64,000 bases of DNA, taken from Acanthornis magna. Its lineage: Eukaryota > Chordata > Aves > Passeriformes > Acanthizidae. How positions within the stretch are numbered: the stretch's first letter is position 1; the number at the start of each line of letters is the position of its first letter. Positions 25,812-38,112 of this stretch are shown one piece after another. Where the stretch lies: the NCBI GenBank assembly GCA_036785705.1, contig JAWUZG010000027.1, positions 2,027,501-2,091,500 on the forward strand, given 5' to 3'. The position numbers were made by a program, and so were the translations under genes. The notes below the pieces were generated by a model. It did not search any database. It saw nothing but the letters and a program-made list of their open reading frames with translations, and was not told the origin of the DNA.

Positions 25812-26303
25812 GCATGGGGCATGGGGCATGGGACAGGGGACAGGGGACATGGGACATGGGGCGTGGGACATGGGACATGAGACATGGGGCATGGAACATG
25901 AGACATGGGGCATGGGACATGGGGCATGGGATATAGGACATGTGGCATGGGACATGGGACGTGAGACATGGGGCATGGGATATAGGACATGGGATATAGG
26001 ACATGGGACATGGGGCGTGGGGCATGCGACATGAGACGTGGGGCATGGGACATGGGGCGTGGGACGTGGGGCATGGGACATGGGGCATGGGATATGGGGC
26101 ACGGGACATGGGGCATGGGATATAGGACATGGGATATAGGACATGGGGCATGGGGCATGGGGTATGGGACATGGGATATGGGGCATGGGACATGGGGCAT
26201 GGGACATGGGACATGAGACGTGGGGCATGGGATATAGGACATGGGGCATGGGGCATGGGATATGGGACATGGGGCATGGGATATGGGACATGGGACATGG
26301 GAC
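25812..26303. repeat. About 490-bp minisatellite of 7-bp CATGGGR units
   Basis: Around 70 units of 7 bp, consensus CATGGGR with common variants CATGAGA, TATAGGA, CGTGGGG and TATGGGG, run without interruption. Longer words such as a TATAGGACATGGGATATAGG block recur at about 25980 and 26120, so the array has higher-order duplications. Seven is not a multiple of three, so every strand reads one seven-residue cycle in each phase. This gives long open frames on both strands (Met-Gly-His-Gly-Ala-Trp-type on plus, Pro-Cys-Pro-Met-Ser-His-type on minus, over 200 codons). They are repeat artefacts without start context or splice support. Confidence 0.97.
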
Positions 26304-26414
26304 TGGCTCGTTCTCCCAGTGCCTGGATTGACTTTCTCCATGGGTTCTCTGAAGCAGATTATTCCATGAGCTGTGAACGCTGGTGTTCGCACAGGAGCTG
26401 TGCTCAGGGCTGGC

Positions 26415-26784
26415 AGGATCTGAGGTGGATCTGAGGTGGATCTGAGGCAGGAGCTGAGGGTGGATCTGAGGTGGATCTGAAGTGGGTCTGAGGCAGGATC
26501 TGAAGTGGATCTGAGGAAGGATCTGAGGGTGGATCTGAGGTGGATCTGAGGCAGGATCTGAGGTGGATCTGAGGTGGATCTGAGGCAGGATCTGAGGTGG
26601 ATCTGAGGCAGGATCTGAGGTGGATCTGAGGTGGATCTGAGGCAGGATCTGAGGTGGATCTGAAGGTGGATCTGAGGTGGATCTGAGGCAGGATCTGAGG
26701 TGGATCTGAAGGTGGATCTGAGGTGGATCTGAGGCAGGATGAGGTGGATCTGAGGCAGGATGAGGTGGATCTGAGGTGGATCTG
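26415..26784. repeat. About 370-bp minisatellite of 11/12-bp GGATCTGAGGT units
   Basis: Units of 11 bp (GGATCTGAGGT) alternate with 12-bp forms (GGATCTGAGGCA and GGATCTGAAGGT) for about 370 bp. The order often follows GGT, GGT, GGCA, implying duplicated multi-unit blocks. The minus strand reads as Asp-Pro-Pro-Gln-Ile-His-Leu-Arg-Ser-type repeats and joins the neighbouring array in one 368-codon open frame (25734-26840). That is a by-product of two stop-poor repeats. Confidence 0.97.
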
Positions 26785-26790
26785 TCCCCA

Positions 26791-29700
26791 GTTCCCCAGA
26801 TGGGATTGGGAACACCACACCCCAGGCTGAGGAAGAACATCCTTCTGCTCAGACACAGCCCATGAAGTCCAAATCACAAATGGGAAAGTTTTTAGGCTTG
26901 GAATTTCTCTGTGTATTACTGGGGTACTTTGTAATCCTCAGAGATACAGAGTAGGAGATCTGTGAACATCTGTTTTTCACTCAGTGAGATATTCTGATCA
27001 CCAAGTTTAGTCTTCCCTGTCTTAAAATCCACCCCTTAGTTCTGAGTAACAAACTAACAGACCTTATCTTCATTTCCTTTGTATTATTATGGACATGTAA
27101 ACACAGGGCTGGATCACTCCTTAATGCTTGCCATGTTTGTTGTCGTGTTCTGCCAAATTGCATTTTCTGCTAAATCCCATCTCCATTCCTCTTTTGCACA
27201 TGCCATTTTGCAAAGTGTGCTTGGAGCAAAGTGTCTTTAACACTTAAGGATGGTATAAATTGTTCTGCTATTAATCACAGCTGTAGGGCTGTTATAACTT
27301 TATTTTTTAACTTTAATTGCCCGACTCTTATTATGCTTATTGATGTCAATCATCTACAAGGATGTTTGATGTAGGCAAAATTTAACCCTGCTTTCTAAAG
27401 GAATTGTAAGTTTGAGGCAACAAGACGAGAAGTAGTCTAGCATGAAAAAGTGTTATAAAATTTTTCTGCTTTTGTAGATCAAAGTCAAGAGAACTTTGAA
27501 AAGCTAATGCATTCAAAAATGTTGTGGTGCTGGGAGTTACAAGGCTAAATGAGTGTGTTTATCCAGCCTTGTTCCTATAGACAGTAAAAACTTTTATGAT
27601 TATGAAGACAAGAAATGAACATTTATCTTCAAGTTCTTGTTGATGCCTGTCTGTTCTTAGTCAGCAACATGTCTTTAGAACAGTAAAGCTTTTGTAGTCT
27701 GCTGCAGAGAATGCTGCTTTCCAAAAGCATGGCTGTCTGAAGAATGCCTGCAATGTTGTATTTTTGAGGGGAGTAGTCAATGATGCTGGTGAGGTGTCTT
27801 TTCGGGGGAAAAATGCTTTGACACACTGGCAAAAATTCAAGTGAATGACAGTAGGAGGGCAGGGGTTGGTTGTTGATTTGCCAGCAAAAATGAGATTTGA
27901 AGTTTGTGTACTAAAGGAACATTTGGGCACCTGACTGGAAATTTGAGTCCATGGGGGTTCTGTGCTGTTTTCCTTTTCCTATATGAAGAAATGCTCTTAC
28001 AGGCATTCTGAATCTCTGCTTCATTCTTTAAGTTCCTTAAAGAAAAAAACCTGAGCTAATTGGTGAGATTTTTAGCTTTACTATGAACCTGCTTTCACGT
28101 GCTAAAGGGAGAGTGTCAATTCTTGCAAGTCTGTCACAAGGGTTAATGTATATTCATGCCCAAACTCACCGTGCTCATGCTATGATCATGCCAAATACTT
28201 TTAGAAGTACAACAATAACACACTGCCTTTGGAGCAGAAGCTTCCTCTTCCTATGGAATTTTTATTTAACGCTGATAAACATTGAAATAAAACACAGGGC
28301 AGTTTAACTGCCAAATGCTTTTTAATATTGCAGTCTTTTTTTTTTTTTTTAGAATTGAATTATGAAATGTGATGCAAGGGGACTAAAATGGGAATAGAGA
28401 AGGGAGCAAAATGACCTATTAAAAATCAGCTGGTTAATAGGTGGTAACAAAAGGGGGGTTTAGGAAAATTCTATTGAGTCTCAATAACAAAAGGAGCAGG
28501 GAATGCAATTCCAGATGAATTATAGTAAAGACAATTGGAAGTTAGGCCTCTTTGGACAAAGAATAAGAAAAAGACACAGATGAGCCTTTTTCATCTTTTT
28601 CTTTTTCATTTTTGTGGGGGTTGTTTGTTGGGGTTTTTGGAACTCACACAGGTTTCTTGCAGAACTCCCATGAGAAGGATGAATCAGAAGGAGTCTTTTC
28701 ATTTCTCTTTTATCCTTCAGAAGAAGAACTGATCCATGAAGCTTTCTCTAGGTGTAGTTTCGTGGAAGGTGTGGCTCAAGAGAACTGGTTCCTATCAGTG
28801 AAAGACCTGCCTGGCTGGGGAGTCTCCAAAAGCTCTTGAGTAACTTAGGGCAGCAAATGGTTGGAATTTTGATGGAGTTATTGAAAAAATGTCACATCAA
28901 AGAGCAGAAGCAACACTTAAACCAACAACCTGCCATCAAGGCTGTCTCAAAGCTGAGAGCAATCCCTCTCACCGAGTGGTTCATTTTGTTTCACCAGCTC
29001 CTTTCTCTCTCACCGATGTTATTACACAAATGCTGTTTCTCACTCTCAGGGCTCTGCTTTCACAGTCAATTTGAAGTGATCTGAGACTATGCTGCCTCCA
29101 GAAGGTTTATCAGGCTCTTCCCTCTGCCCTGCTGCCTCTCTACTTCCACTTTTCCCCTTTTCTCAGCACTAGATATTATACAGATAATTTATCTGGTTAA
29201 ATACCTTCAACAGACCTCACAGAAGTGGCTGAGTATTAAAATTAAAAAGAAATCCTTAATTATCTTGGGACAATTACGTATTCTGAGAATATCATAAAGA
29301 CAGATGTTTTTCTATGTGGGCTTTCAAGTTTTATGGAGCTACTCAGTTTTAATTTTTAAACCTCTTGGCCCTCTTCTTTCACTTTTTTAATGGTCAGGCT
29401 TCTGTTTGTCTGTCTGCAGCAGGGTCACAATACACTGATTAACTGAGATGACACACTGAGGTTCAGTCAGAGAGATTTTCCTATTCCTTAATTATAAAGT
29501 TCTGTTTCAGAATAGAAATGTGAAAATAAGCAGTTGTATTTGAAGCATGTATCCCAAAGCATCTTGATGTATTTTCACTGCAGCATCAGCAGGTGTTTAT
29601 GTTCAATGCACACTTTAAGAGAAATCCCTTTCTATTCACCCAGGGAGTGGCAGACAAGGAAGGAACAAAATAATACATTCAGCTACAGTGTCCTGTGTCA

Positions 29701-31259
29701 GATTTATCTGTACTCGAGAACAAGATCATTTTATAAATTCACCAGCTGGGGGCTTTTCAAGAGGAAAAAATCAGAATGAAAAAGTCCCAGTGTTAAATGG
29801 GACATTTGGCCAAAATGGAAACACAGTTCCAAGACAGTGAAGAACCAGGGATGTGCCAGGACTGCCTGGCCAAGGAGCCAGGCTAAGAATGGAATGTGTG
29901 CAGCAGGAGGGGCAGGGGTGGGGGGAAGCCCATTCACCAATGCCCTGAGTGACAAGAAATAATCCATGTATTTATTAGACTTAAAATATTCCTCTTTCCC
30001 CACACCTCTCCTTTCAAGCAGCAGCGACAGAGCTGTTTTTTCCCTGACAACTTCAGTCCTGCCTCAGAAAGGATTAACTTTCTTCTTGAATTCCTTTTTA
30101 TTGTCTACACAGCTTTAAGATGGAGCTTTTCTCTGCCACAGGTTTTTTTTGGATCTTAGAAGCTCTGGGCAGTTCCCCACTTTTTCACAGCCCACTTGGA
30201 CTTGCCACCTGGCCCCGTTACTGCTGTCCTGTGCCAGCTCTCCCCACTGGGATGGATAGAGGCTGCAGGATGACAAGCACTTGTTTTTGGGATGCTGGTG
30301 ATCTCAGAATGGGAGAAGAATCCATTACTCATGCCCTAAATAGGTGTTTCTAGAGGTCAGGTAGAAATAAAAACTCTTGTTTTCTTGCTGTACTTCCTAC
30401 TCTCCCCCAGCAAAAGTAAATTCCCCAGTCCCACCTGTGTCCTTCTCCAGGGATGGAAAAGGACTTGTGAGATTTTTTAATGACATCATGTTGCATTGGC
30501 TATGACCGGTGCAACAGAGGAAAATTCTGTTTCTTCTGGCAAGGGGGGAAAATGAAGGATTTACTGATTGCATTGTGCACTTCCCAAATCGGCAAAGAAT
30601 TGTTGGCATGGAGATGTTTCGCTGTGTCAGGCTTTATTTCTGCTGCTAATTAGAATTTGTGTGTGTAAATAGAGACATTTTTAATTCTGAAAACTGAGTG
30701 CAGTGTCAGCATGGGAGATTTGTGCTTTGGATGTGATGGCTGTGGCAGCACTTGCTGTGTTTGTTCCAAATCCTAAACTCTGGATGGGTTCCTCGACAGC
30801 TCCTCCACAGAGCTTCTGTGCAAGTTTCCAGCTAAAATATGGTAAAATAGTGCCACATTAAACACAAAGAATCTGCAGATCAGGTACGATATTTTGAAAG
30901 AAAACTTCTGAGTATCAGCCTTTCTAACTTACCTAGGCCTTTGGAAGTAGAGCTGAGTGTTTCCTGTTTTCAGTAGCTGTTTACAGATTTTGCAGAGTAG
31001 GTTTGTAGAGCAGTCTTGCAGCTGATTCATAAGGGGAAAGTCAGTAAGATCATATTTTGCCTCATTATATTCAGTGATGCAACAGCAATTTTTTTCTTCA
31101 CCCTAAGCAGACACGTCTGAAGAAATGGTATGGAAAATTGCACACAAGTTCTTTTCTTTGCTAAACAAGTACACTTTAAATCTGTGTACAAGTGACTTGG
31201 GCATGCTCATAAAATTATCTATTCCATCAACATTTTGCTCTGTTGGTTTTGATTTCCTG
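26791..31259. other. Non-coding stretch
   Basis: Intron-like DNA of mixed composition. No exon, RNA gene or known repeat could be supported. There are short homopolymer runs (a T run near 28336) and T/G-rich words around 28600-28640. Open frames are short and overlap one another on both strands. Confidence 0.55.
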
Positions 31260-32110
31260 AGATTCGCAGAAGCTGGCAGAGGAAGCAGGAAGGTGGACCC
31301 AAGATGGCGAAAAGAGAAACTTTATTTACAGAAACTTCTTTATATATCCATTAATAATCTAGCAACTGTTGGACAGCAGGGAATCCACCTCCTAAAACCA
31401 TTGGTCACAGCTATACAACACCTAGTACCAAACACAGAGATTAAGAAAGTACAAAAATGCAGCTTATCTCTATTCTTCCCGAGAAAGAGAAAGATTTCTA
31501 AAACAGTGCAACTACATTGCTCCAAGGTTACACTTTGTTCTTTCTCTTCCACTGCCATGAATTTGGATGTGGTAACAGACAGATTGCAGCTGAGCAGTCA
31601 CAGCTCGGTGAGGCTGCAGTCACTGCATCCCCACCGTTCAATTAAACTGTTCAAGCTGCTGCTTGTATATTGTAGCAGATAGGACAGGACAGAGCAGTGG
31701 TGTCCCTGGGTGTAGAAATCTGGGCGCCTGTTGGATGGCCTCTGTGGTGTGTGGATGCGGTTTGGACAGAGACAGAGATCTCTGGAGTCTGGTCTTAGAG
31801 CATGAGGTTCATTGTGATAGAGAGTGGGGGTAGGGACCTGCCAGGAGCTGCCAGACACAGCCCCAGGCAGGTTAGGGACAGAGAGAGAGAGAGAGGTACA
31901 GGAATCGGGAATGCGGAATCCCGTGGTTCTCACTTACAATACAATAAATCATGTTCTGTGCTGAATATTCTAATTTTCATTAACCAATCTAGGACAAGAT
32001 ACAAATTCTATAGCATTTACATACAGCCTATGAGCATCCTGGTATTTCCATATGGTGTTATATTTTAAACCCTTAAAACTGCTTTTTTGGATCTTTTGCT
32101 AAGTTGGTAG
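31260..32110 (-). mobile_element. Possible solo LTR or retroelement fragment, antisense
   Basis: This block differs in texture from its flanks. On the minus strand it contains a TATATAAAG word (about 31340) just upstream of an AATAAAG polyadenylation-type word (about 31320), then a GCCATCTTGGGTCCACC-like stretch. The close TATA/AATAAA pairing, plus G/A-rich blocks and a GAGAGAGAGAG run near 31880 (plus strand), is the kind of layout seen in avian endogenous-retrovirus LTRs. I cannot place the TG...CA ends, see no target duplication and recognise no viral coding remnant. Both edges are approximate. It could equally be unusual unique DNA. Confidence 0.25.
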
Positions 32111-34731
32111 GGTCTGCTCTGCCCTTTGGACCTGCAGGCAGGCAGGGGCTATTGTCTAATCAAGAGGTGGTATTGTTCAATCAGAGAGGGAGATTACCTG
32201 CGGTGGCCATACCATTGTTTTTCAGTTTATTCAGTAACTGAGGTTTGGTATCTCAAAACTTGTTTTCATTTCAATCTCACTTGTAATTTCTGTATTTTCA
32301 GCATTTTTTGCCAGGTAATAATTTCTATAAGACTTTCCTGTTTCTTCCTCCCCAACACCTGGGGGGGCAGGAGGAGCAAGGAGAAGCCCCAGGCCCTTGG
32401 AGGTGAGGTTTGGGACACTTTGGGAAGCACAGCGTGGCCCCAGCAGGATCAGCACCAGGAGTGGCTCTGGAGTTCATGAACTCCAGCGCTCGCAGCTCTG
32501 GCGGCGCAGGGAGCTGGAATGTGGTGAAATCATGGGCAGCTCTGCCAAGTGGCTGACTGAAGGAACCTTCTGTTGTCTGGGGAATCTTGCTCTCAGAAAT
32601 CCCTCCACACTTCGTGACTCGGCCTTTGGATGCGTTCAGAGAGCTCTGGGGATTTCATCAGCACAACTGCGAGTGCTCCTGGCCGGGGACATTTCCCAGA
32701 GGTCTCACTTGGGCTCCTTGATTTGCTGCCCACCGTAGCCTGGAACCTTCAGCCTGAATTTTCTGAAAGATCTGGAAACAGAGGGAAAACAAATCTGACA
32801 ACTTGCAGTAGTTTAATAATTGAGGTAAAATCTTCAACATGGCATTCTTTCTTATAAACACCACATTTTAATGACTCCTAAAGATGTGTCTCATACCTCT
32901 GGACCATTTTGGTGTGAGGCAATCTGTGTTTCTTGGTGGACTCCTTAGAGTTCAACTGCTTTCTCCTAGCAGGTGTCAGAGTCAGCAATGTCGTTAAGCT
33001 AAAAATTAGAAAAAAAAAAGAAAAAAGTTTAGACTGAAAAGAACTAAAAAGAAAATGAAAAAAAAATAATTAAAAAGAAAATTAGACTGTAATTTTAAGT
33101 GTAGCACCATTTTTAAAATGTTATATCTTTCTATTGCATTCCCCAAATTTATTTAAAAATCTACACCTTTTTTGTTTGTTTGTTTTTTAAAATATTTTCG
33201 GCCATGCCGATGTTTCCTTTCCCTTTTGCAGCAAAGTAGCCGAACTTATTTGATAAATTCCCTTGTTCTTTTTACTTCAACCGCCGAGTTCCTGTAAGAT
33301 GGGGTAGAAGAATACAACTTTCCTGGGTTGTGCCCTTTGTAGAATAAGCCACAGACACTGAAATGCCTCTCCTGGGGCTGTGCTGACAGCGAGACAGTCA
33401 GGTATGTCTGACACAAACTGGGAGAAAGAACAACTGGAGGTCACAGAAATAAATGTTCCTGCAAGATTTCCAGCCTAGCTCAGACCAAATGCCTTTCACT
33501 TTGAGTCTCTCTATTTGTTGCGATGATATTCGAAATTCAATGGTTATTTTTACACAGTTAAAATCTTTAAAAGTGGGAAAAGAAAAGCCTTTTAAATGCA
33601 AATACTCCAGCCTGACAGAACCTGTGCATTTCTTTGTTGTTCATTACAAGAAATGGCAAATTGCGTTGGGGAAAAAGCTCCCACTTGCAAATAAAATATT
33701 CTTGCACTAACTTGGATAGTAAGAAAGTTTTCTTTTTTATTTGCCACAGATGTCATTAAAATTTAGCCAACTTGGAATTTTAGGGATAGCAAAAAGGTTT
33801 TTTTTTTCTTTTTCTTTTTTTTTTTCCTAGCCTGGTACTGGTTAAATCAGCCTTGGCAAAGATAAAGCCAAACTTTGACACACAAGCTTGGAATGAACAT
33901 ATTCAGTCCCTTCTCATGCAAAATCCAGCAGAAACCCCAAAAGGGTTATTTTTAGCTTTGTTTTCTCCCAGGATAGATAAATGGAATCAGCTGTGACAGA
34001 GACATGATTCACCAGCATGAAAAAGAGACTGATACAATCCAGAACAAACAAACAAAAGCAGAAAGGGCTTTCAGGGAAAAGGGAGAGAGGGGTTTATTTT
34101 TAGTTGGAGTCCATAGGTTTTGCAGAGGTGGAATTCCTCTTTCTCCCACCTCTGCCCTGAAAGTTGAACAACTTTGAGGCTAAAAAGCAATAGGCAGGAA
34201 CAATCTCTGTCCATTCAAATAGGAGTCTGAAATGTAGCAGAACCCTTATTGTTTCTTTCTTTTAACCCTTGCAAATATAAATGAAGATATATCCAGTTTT
34301 TAAAGGTCTTTTCAAGGTATCTGATTTAATATTTTCTAATATGACTGCAGAAAATGGTTTCCTTCTTTGCATCAGCAACCAAAATGTTAGGGCTTGGCTG
34401 TCTCCCTAGTCACAGACACCTGTGTTTCTTATGAGGCACAAAGGACATTGGGCTGGTGACCAGTTCCATAATTCTATTTTTTTTTTCTGCATCTTAAGGA
34501 TGTGCAGCTTTGCTGCATTTGGAGTTCAGTGCAGATGGCTGGTATTAAAACCAGAGGTATTGCATGAGTTGAGAAGCAGAAGCTATTAGACAACAATGTA
34601 CAGTGTTAAGTTGCCTTTAAAGTACAAATCTCTGCAGCTCCCACATTTCACCAGCCATCCAACCACTGTCACCACCAGCCTGTGTTTGCTGGAGTGTGTA
34701 AGCTCAAATTGGTGCTTGGGTTTCAAGTCCC

Positions 34732-34774
34732 TGTGTGTGTGTGTGTGTGTGTGTGCGTGTGTGTGTGTGTGTGT
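34732..34774. repeat. (GT)n microsatellite with one interruption
   Basis: About 21 GT dinucleotides run from 34732 to 34774 with one GC interruption near 34756. Length variation between individuals is likely. The alternating purine-pyrimidine sequence could adopt Z-DNA, which is inference. Confidence 0.95.
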
Positions 34775-35954
34775 ATTTCTCATTCATTTTTTCTCCCTAG
34801 GGACAGGATTTTCCTTGAGTTCTGGTGGGGTGGATTTCAAGGGATCTTGAGCACATGAAGGTGTTTGCATGCAGCTTTGCAGAGTGTATTGGTGTCTGAA
34901 AATCTGTAAAGCTTTTAGGGCAAAGTTTGCACTGAAGTGAATTCTGAATCTGCTGTGGAAGCAGAGTGTTCCCAGAGTGCTCCCCAGGGCTGCTCCTCTG
35001 AGGAGAGGGGCAAAGCTGTGGGAACAGGAGAGATTTCCGCAGAGGATTTGTGGAGGAGCCAATCTGACCCTGCGGACCCACGACGGCAACAAATAATTCT
35101 AGGCATGACTTCCTTGCATTTTCTCCAGAAAGAGGAGAGTGAAGTTCCCTGCAGAGATGGCCAGGAGCTGGCTAGGACTCTGTTCATAATGCAGGGAGCC
35201 AAACAATCTGCGAAGTGAATTATGCTCTATATTTAGCCATCCCAGAAACCATCGCCATTGGAAGGTTTCAGAATAAGCAGTGTTCATACCAAAACAGAAT
35301 CTTCCTCCCTGAAGACTTTATTGTCAGAATTTGACCCCATTTTCCTGACAGGCTCCGATTGTGGGCTTGGTTATTTACTGTAAAATTACTGGGGTGCTCC
35401 CTGAACAGGAGGTTACCTGTGTGTGTGTCAGGAGTCTGGGGGTGGCAAGAGCAGCATCTGTACATTTATGTCACTTGATCCCTGTAAAAAATCAACAGTG
35501 TGGTTTTGCTTGAGTAGGTGACACTCAAGTTAACTTTACAAACAAAAAAAAGGGAACAAAATGTGAAGTTTCTTGTGGGATTTGGAGTTTTGTGTGCAGA
35601 ATCTCTGTTTCTGATTTCTTGCTAGTGGAGAATAAGCATAGGAAAGCTTCTTTTATGCATTCATCTTAGCTCTTCAAATTATCTGGTTGTGAGCGTTTTC
35701 TCTTTCAAGCTCATGTGAATTTGGGGAAAAAACGCCCAGAAATTTGAGGATTTTCACAATGAGGCTCTTTCCAGTGAGTGTGCAGGTAGGGAAGAGAGCT
35801 GTAAGTGGGATGGTGGGTCTGCCTGAGAAGGCTGCAAGCACAGTCTTCCTTATGTCATAAAACTGTGTGTGTACTAAATTTGAGCAGTGGTACTGGATTT
35901 TTGTCCTCACTCTGTATTGGTAGGATTTCCCTACCACAGAGTAGGGAAAGAGAG

Positions 35955-36003
35955 AATCTTTAGGGGTCCCTTCCAGCTCAGGGTGTTCTGTGATTCTGTT
36001 GTT
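35955..36003 (+). mobile_element. CR1-like LINE 3'-end scrap
   Basis: The segment reads AGGGGTCCCTTCCAGCTCAG then GGTGTTCTGTGATTCTGTT. This matches the sense 3' terminus of bird CR1 elements (GGTCCCTTCCAACCC-type block followed by ATTCTGTG repeats). Nothing further upstream is recognisable, so this is a severely 5'-truncated copy, the usual state for CR1. Confidence 0.65.
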
Positions 36004-38019
36004 CATGATGTGGCTGGAGGATGTTGGGTTTTTGGGATGATTCTTATGGAAGGACAACCTTGTACTGAGGCTATTTCTTCTTCTCTCCTTCCATATTTCA
36101 TCACAAAATTGTGCTTTTAGCAAACTCAGGCAGCTTGATGGGGGTTTTAATATCTACATTCCCCTACTTTCTCTCCCCATTGATTCCAACTTGATTGCTG
36201 CAGTTTATTTAAAATTTGTCACCAAAATCTCTTTTTACCAGGGGATGGCTGTACTGCTCAGCCTAAAGCCCATTTAAAAAATTTGCTGTTTCATTTATAA
36301 ATATGTACAGTTTGACTTAAAGTCAAAGCAGTAAAAAATCACACTGAATATGTCTTACAATCTCGTCCACTTGGCTTAACGCTGCCCATTAAATCCCTTT
36401 TTTCAACAGGATGAGCACGTAGAAGTTCTATTCTCACTGCTGTTGCAATTTAAAAACATGGAAAAGCCCTGCTACAGATTGCCACAGTCCTTGCAAGATA
36501 ACAAATACCAGATGAGTTTCCATTCTGCTCAACAGAACAAAATGGATCAAGTTTTAGGCAGACTTTAAGGCATAAAGTAGATCATAAGTTGTTATATAGT
36601 GGTCCTAGTAATTAAACATTGAAATTATTCTTTTTTAAAAATAATGAATGACAATCATTTGAAAGGCCCATGATAATATTTCTTTAAAAATCCATGAAGG
36701 CAGTGATACTCAAAGGGTTTTATTTCCCCATTGATCATATCAGCAGAAACCTCTCGTTGGTAAAAAACTTTCTATCGTGTGGATCATGTCTGCTGCCACA
36801 AATCAGAGAGACTTTTCTGAAATAAGAAGACTAAATAAACACAGGAAATTGCTGTTTTTCCAAGAAAGCTTTAAAAAAAGCTGCATTATGTCACTTTAGA
36901 AACTGCGAGTAAAATTAGCAGAGTGGATGTGTTTGTTTTGGTGACTTTTCACTTCGATAATTCAAACAGCTACGATATTACTCAATAAACCAACTAATTT
37001 TGTACAATTTTATACAAACTGATAAAATGTCTCTAGCAGGGAAAAAAATGGAGTGGGGGAAGGGAAAGTTTTGATCCTGAAGTGTGTGTTTTCTGTATTT
37101 CTCTCCATCGCTCCGGTGAAGGGACAGTGGCAGAGAAGTATGCAAGAAAAACAAGACCCCAATTTTCCTTTCTTTCTTGTTTCTAAAGGCCAGAGATGAG
37201 AATGTTTATCCTTTGGAGTGAATGACAGAGGTTTACCTGCACACGTGTAAAATGATATGTTGATTCATGCAATAGATCACCCAAATGCTCTGCAGAGAGC
37301 ACAATATTTCATATTGAAGGGATGTCTCCACTGGAATCTTAGCTCCTGTTTCCATCTTGTGACTGTTGCTAATGTGCCCTACTCTGCAGGGGAAGTAGGC
37401 TGGAATTCTCCTCACCTGTCTAAATTTCAATCTGTTTTTCTTGTTCTCCACTGTGCTATTGTGGATACAGATATGGCATTTAAAATTCAACAAACAATAA
37501 AGGCAATGCAGGTCATGATGTAGAGTATTATCTTTTTATGGATCTGTTGCAGATAGCAAATGCTGCTGTAAAACTGACTTGGAGCAGTTAAAAGTTCCCC
37601 TGGCTAAACACGAGCTTGTTTTACTGCCTTGTTTTCTAAAGGGGAGTAGGGAAAAAGTCAGGTTAATTTTCTGTTTGAAAAATATTTCCTCTCCTGGTTA
37701 GAGGACAAAAATGGACTCTCAGTTTCTGGGTTCTTTTCCTGACTTTGACACCAATTTTTTGCTTAGCCTGAGCATGTGAAGAGCCAAGTGAAGTTATTTC
37801 CATTATCATCTCCTCTGTAAAGTGCTTTGAGATCTGTTGGTGAAAAAATCAGAAAAGTGGTGCAAACAGCAAATTGTTATTTTAGTTCACCTTGACCAGA
37901 TAGAATCACAGCACCATAACCAGCTGCCGAGACTGTTCTGTGTGATGCTGCCAGGGAGTTTACAACCACTGTTCTCATGAAACTCAAATGAAGAAATTAA
38001 TTTTGGGTGGTGAGGAAGA

Positions 38020-38112
38020 ATTATTTTTTTGGGGGGTGTAGGGTGATTGGTTGTTGAGGGGGAGATGGTTTTGTTGGTTTGGATTTTTTTTGTTGTTGGT
38101 TTTTTTTTTTAC
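38020..38112. repeat. T/G-rich low-complexity tract
   Basis: About 90 bp made almost entirely of T and G on the plus strand, including TTTTTTTGGGGGG and a terminal T run. No fixed period. It resembles the tract at 7609-7783 but is shorter. Confidence 0.8.

Noticed and set aside
25684..26298. Long Pro/Cys/Met/Ser/His-rich minus-strand frame
   Set aside because: Generated by the 7-bp minisatellite, in which stops are rare; no evidence of a gene.
32371..32402. 32-nt block after a pyrimidine tract, before GTGAGG
   Set aside because: The acceptor is separated from the pyrimidine tract by a G run, and no independent support exists.
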